Below, piece by piece: positions 38,561 through 40,104 of a stretch of 40,104 nt of DNA (positions are counted from its first letter, which is position 1; each line of letters begins with the position of its first letter). The stretch covers positions 1 to 40,104 of the forward strand of contig BCAA01000021.1 of assembly GCA_001305115.1 (NCBI GenBank), read 5' to 3'. The DNA is from Clostridia bacterium UC5.1-1E11. GTDB taxonomy: Bacteria > Bacillota > Clostridia > Oscillospirales > Acutalibacteraceae. The position numbers were made by a program, and so were the translations under genes. The notes under the pieces are model-generated. The model was not told the origin of the DNA. It saw nothing but the letters and a program-made list of their open reading frames with translations, and searched no databases.

Positions 38561-40073
38561 AGCATTTTTCAAACAGCTGAAAGACCGCGTCCGGGGGCTT
38601 GTTCCCCATCGTGTTGGGATAAAATGGGGACTGTTTTCCGGTTTTGCGGCTTTTGCCGCCATCATTTTGGTGATGTTGTGGGTTTTTCAGATTATGTTCC
38701 TCGGTAGTTTTTATAAGTTTATTAAGGTGAGCGACATCAAAAATTCTGCACAAACCATCGAACGCAATATCAATTCCGATGATCTGAGTACGCTTTTACA
38801 GGATATCTCACAAAACAATCAAATTTGTATCATTGTTTCAGATGAGTACGGGGATCTGTTCTATTCGGAGGATGCGGTGCCAAATTGTGTTATTCATCGG
38901 TTAAGCGGACTTCAGCGAGCATTCATTTATGAAATTACCCGCCGCAATGGAGGGGTTTATTTTGAACAATTTCCACAGGACAATATGCGTACGGTACCAA
39001 ATTGGCAACGGCAACAGGTTACCGATGATGCTGATGCGCCGGAAAGTATGATCTATACATTTATTACAGAGAGGGAAAATGGGAAGAGGCTATTGGTTTT
39101 GCTGAATTCAACGATTTCTCCGGTCGGCTCTACGGTACAGACACTACGCATACAGCTTACGTGGATCACGGTAATTATGTTGGTTTTAGCCTTCTTCTTG
39201 GCGCTATTCCTGTCCCGGCGAATTTCTGGTCCCATCATCAAAATTAATTCTTCTGCAAAAGTATTGGCCCAGGGAAATTATGATGTGCGTTTTGAAGAGG
39301 ATGGCTATCGGGAGATTGCAGAATTGGGTGCGACGCTCAACTATGCAGCAAAAGAACTCTCTAAGGTGGAAACACTCCGGCGCGACTTGATCGCCAATGT
39401 TTCTCACGATCTTCGTACACCGCTTACAATGATTACCGGGTATAGCGAAGTCATGCGGGACCTTCCCGGGGAAAACACGCCGGAAAATGTTCAGGTTATC
39501 ATTGATGAGGCTAATCGATTGACAACGCTGGTGAACGATATGCTTGACTTGAGTAAAATGCAGTCCGGTGCACAGAAGTTATCGCCCAGCTTTTTCGATC
39601 TAACGGAGAGCGTACGCGATATTTTGGGACGATACAATAAGTTGACAGACTATGATATCCGATTTACAGCGGATCGTGATGTGACTGTCTATGCAGATGA
39701 ATTGAAAATCTCTCAGGTAGTTTATAATCTGGTAAATAATGCGATTACTTATACAGGTGAGGACAAAGTGGTGCGCTTGAAGCAGTCAGAACACGATGGA
39801 AAAGTGCGCATTGAGGTACGAGATACTGGAGAGGGGATCGACCAGGACAAGCTCAAGGACATTTGGGAACGTTATTACAAGGTGGATAAGGCACATAAGC
39901 GCGCACAAGTGGGGACCGGATTGGGACTTTCGATTGTCAAAACCATATTGGACATGCATGGTGGAGCGTATGGTGTGCAGAGTGAACAGGGGGTTGGAAG
40001 TACGTTTTGGTTTGAACTGGACATTCAGGACGAGCAAAACAATTCTGTATCGACTACCTCGCCGTTTATGTGA
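38550..40073 (+). CDS. Sensor histidine kinase
   Basis: The 507-residue membrane kinase is the partner of the response regulator just upstream. TM1 lies at about 25-52, followed by an external sensor domain of about 150 residues without a recognised ligand fold, TM2 at about 200-222 and a HAMP linker at about 223-275. The HisKA domain carries H286 in NVSHDLRTPLTMITGYSEV. The HATPase domain has the N box NLVNNAITYT, the G1 box DTGEGID, the F-like box IWERYYKVDKA and the G2 box GTGLGLSIVK. The start is TTG at 38550 inside the regulator's last codons, with GGGGAG upstream. The protein ends with a short Ser/Thr-rich tail. Confidence 0.94.
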   Translation: MRLEAFFKQLKDRVRGLVPHRVGIKWGLFSGFAAFAAIILVMLWVFQIMFLGSFYKFIKVSDIKNSAQTIERNINSDDLSTLLQDISQNNQICIIVSDEYGDLFYSEDAVPNCVIHRLSGLQRAFIYEITRRNGGVYFEQFPQDNMRTVPNWQRQQVTDDADAPESMIYTFITERENGKRLLVLLNSTISPVGSTVQTLRIQLTWITVIMLVLAFFLALFLSRRISGPIIKINSSAKVLAQGNYDVRFEEDGYREIAELGATLNYAAKELSKVETLRRDLIANVSHDLRTPLTMITGYSEVMRDLPGENTPENVQVIIDEANRLTTLVNDMLDLSKMQSGAQKLSPSFFDLTESVRDILGRYNKLTDYDIRFTADRDVTVYADELKISQVVYNLVNNAITYTGEDKVVRLKQSEHDGKVRIEVRDTGEGIDQDKLKDIWERYYKVDKAHKRAQVGTGLGLSIVKTILDMHGGAYGVQSEQGVGSTFWFELDIQDEQNNSVSTTSPFM

Positions 40074-40104
40074 GACGGTTTGTCCTATTTTTGTGGGGGA
40101 TGTG

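Overview
The window looks like a chromosomal segment of an anaerobic Gram-positive Firmicute of class Clostridia, most likely near the Oscillospiraceae/Ruminococcaceae. This is inferred from the gene set: Rex with a fused AdhE, a SpoIIIE/FtsK translocase, DegV, TepA, a ComEC-like/DUF3006 pair, a SipW-type TasA-like surface protein, non-phosphorylating GapN, strong AGGAGG ribosome sites and several GTG/TTG starts. No rRNA, tRNA, CRISPR array or intact insertion sequence was recognised.

Layout. 1-4694 (minus): a very large secreted family 2 glycoside hydrolase with carbohydrate-binding modules, broken by a frameshift and running off the left edge. 4985-5656: a Crp/Fnr regulator, divergent from it. 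5723-7099 (minus): citrate synthase. 7493-8728: nitroreductase and uridine kinase. 8795-10132: a gene-poor stretch with remnants and inverted repeats. 10133-12249 (minus): an FMN-dependent alpha-hydroxy-acid dehydrogenase and an S1-domain protein. 12492-15900: a cyclophilin lipoprotein, a DUF4870-like membrane protein and CTP synthase. 16003-17878: a TasA-like secreted protein followed by a collapsed duplicate of itself that keeps promoter, leader, 3' end and terminator. 18048-26139 (minus): DegV, AdhE, Rex, isocitrate dehydrogenase and aconitase. 26473-33357 (plus): TepA, FtsK, a YgiQ-type radical SAM protein, a ComEC-like metallo-beta-lactamase protein and DUF3006. 33756-36672: a CpsC/CpsD-like pair and GapN. 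36759-36988: a dead XRE regulator. 37880-40073: an OmpR-type two-component system.

How the genes fit together. Citrate synthase, aconitase and NADP-isocitrate dehydrogenase form the oxidative arm of the TCA cycle leading to 2-oxoglutarate, presumably for glutamate. The last two share one promoter and lie directly upstream of the NADH/NAD sensor Rex and of AdhE, a typical Rex target. IDH and GapN would both supply NADPH.

The most striking technical property is the number of single-base indels, mostly in short homopolymers, that break otherwise well-conserved genes: GH2, udk, DUF4870, aconitase twice, the ftsK N-terminus, the gapN N-terminus, and possibly tepA and cpsC. Conservation on both sides of each break suggests read or assembly errors more than gene death. 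The XRE gene and the TasA-like duplicate are true relics. The best biological leads are the TasA-like vestige with its conserved leader, a CpsD-like protein that has lost its Walker A motif, the dyads near pyrG and the Crp/GH2 promoters, and the structured gene-poor region at 8.8-10.1 kb.
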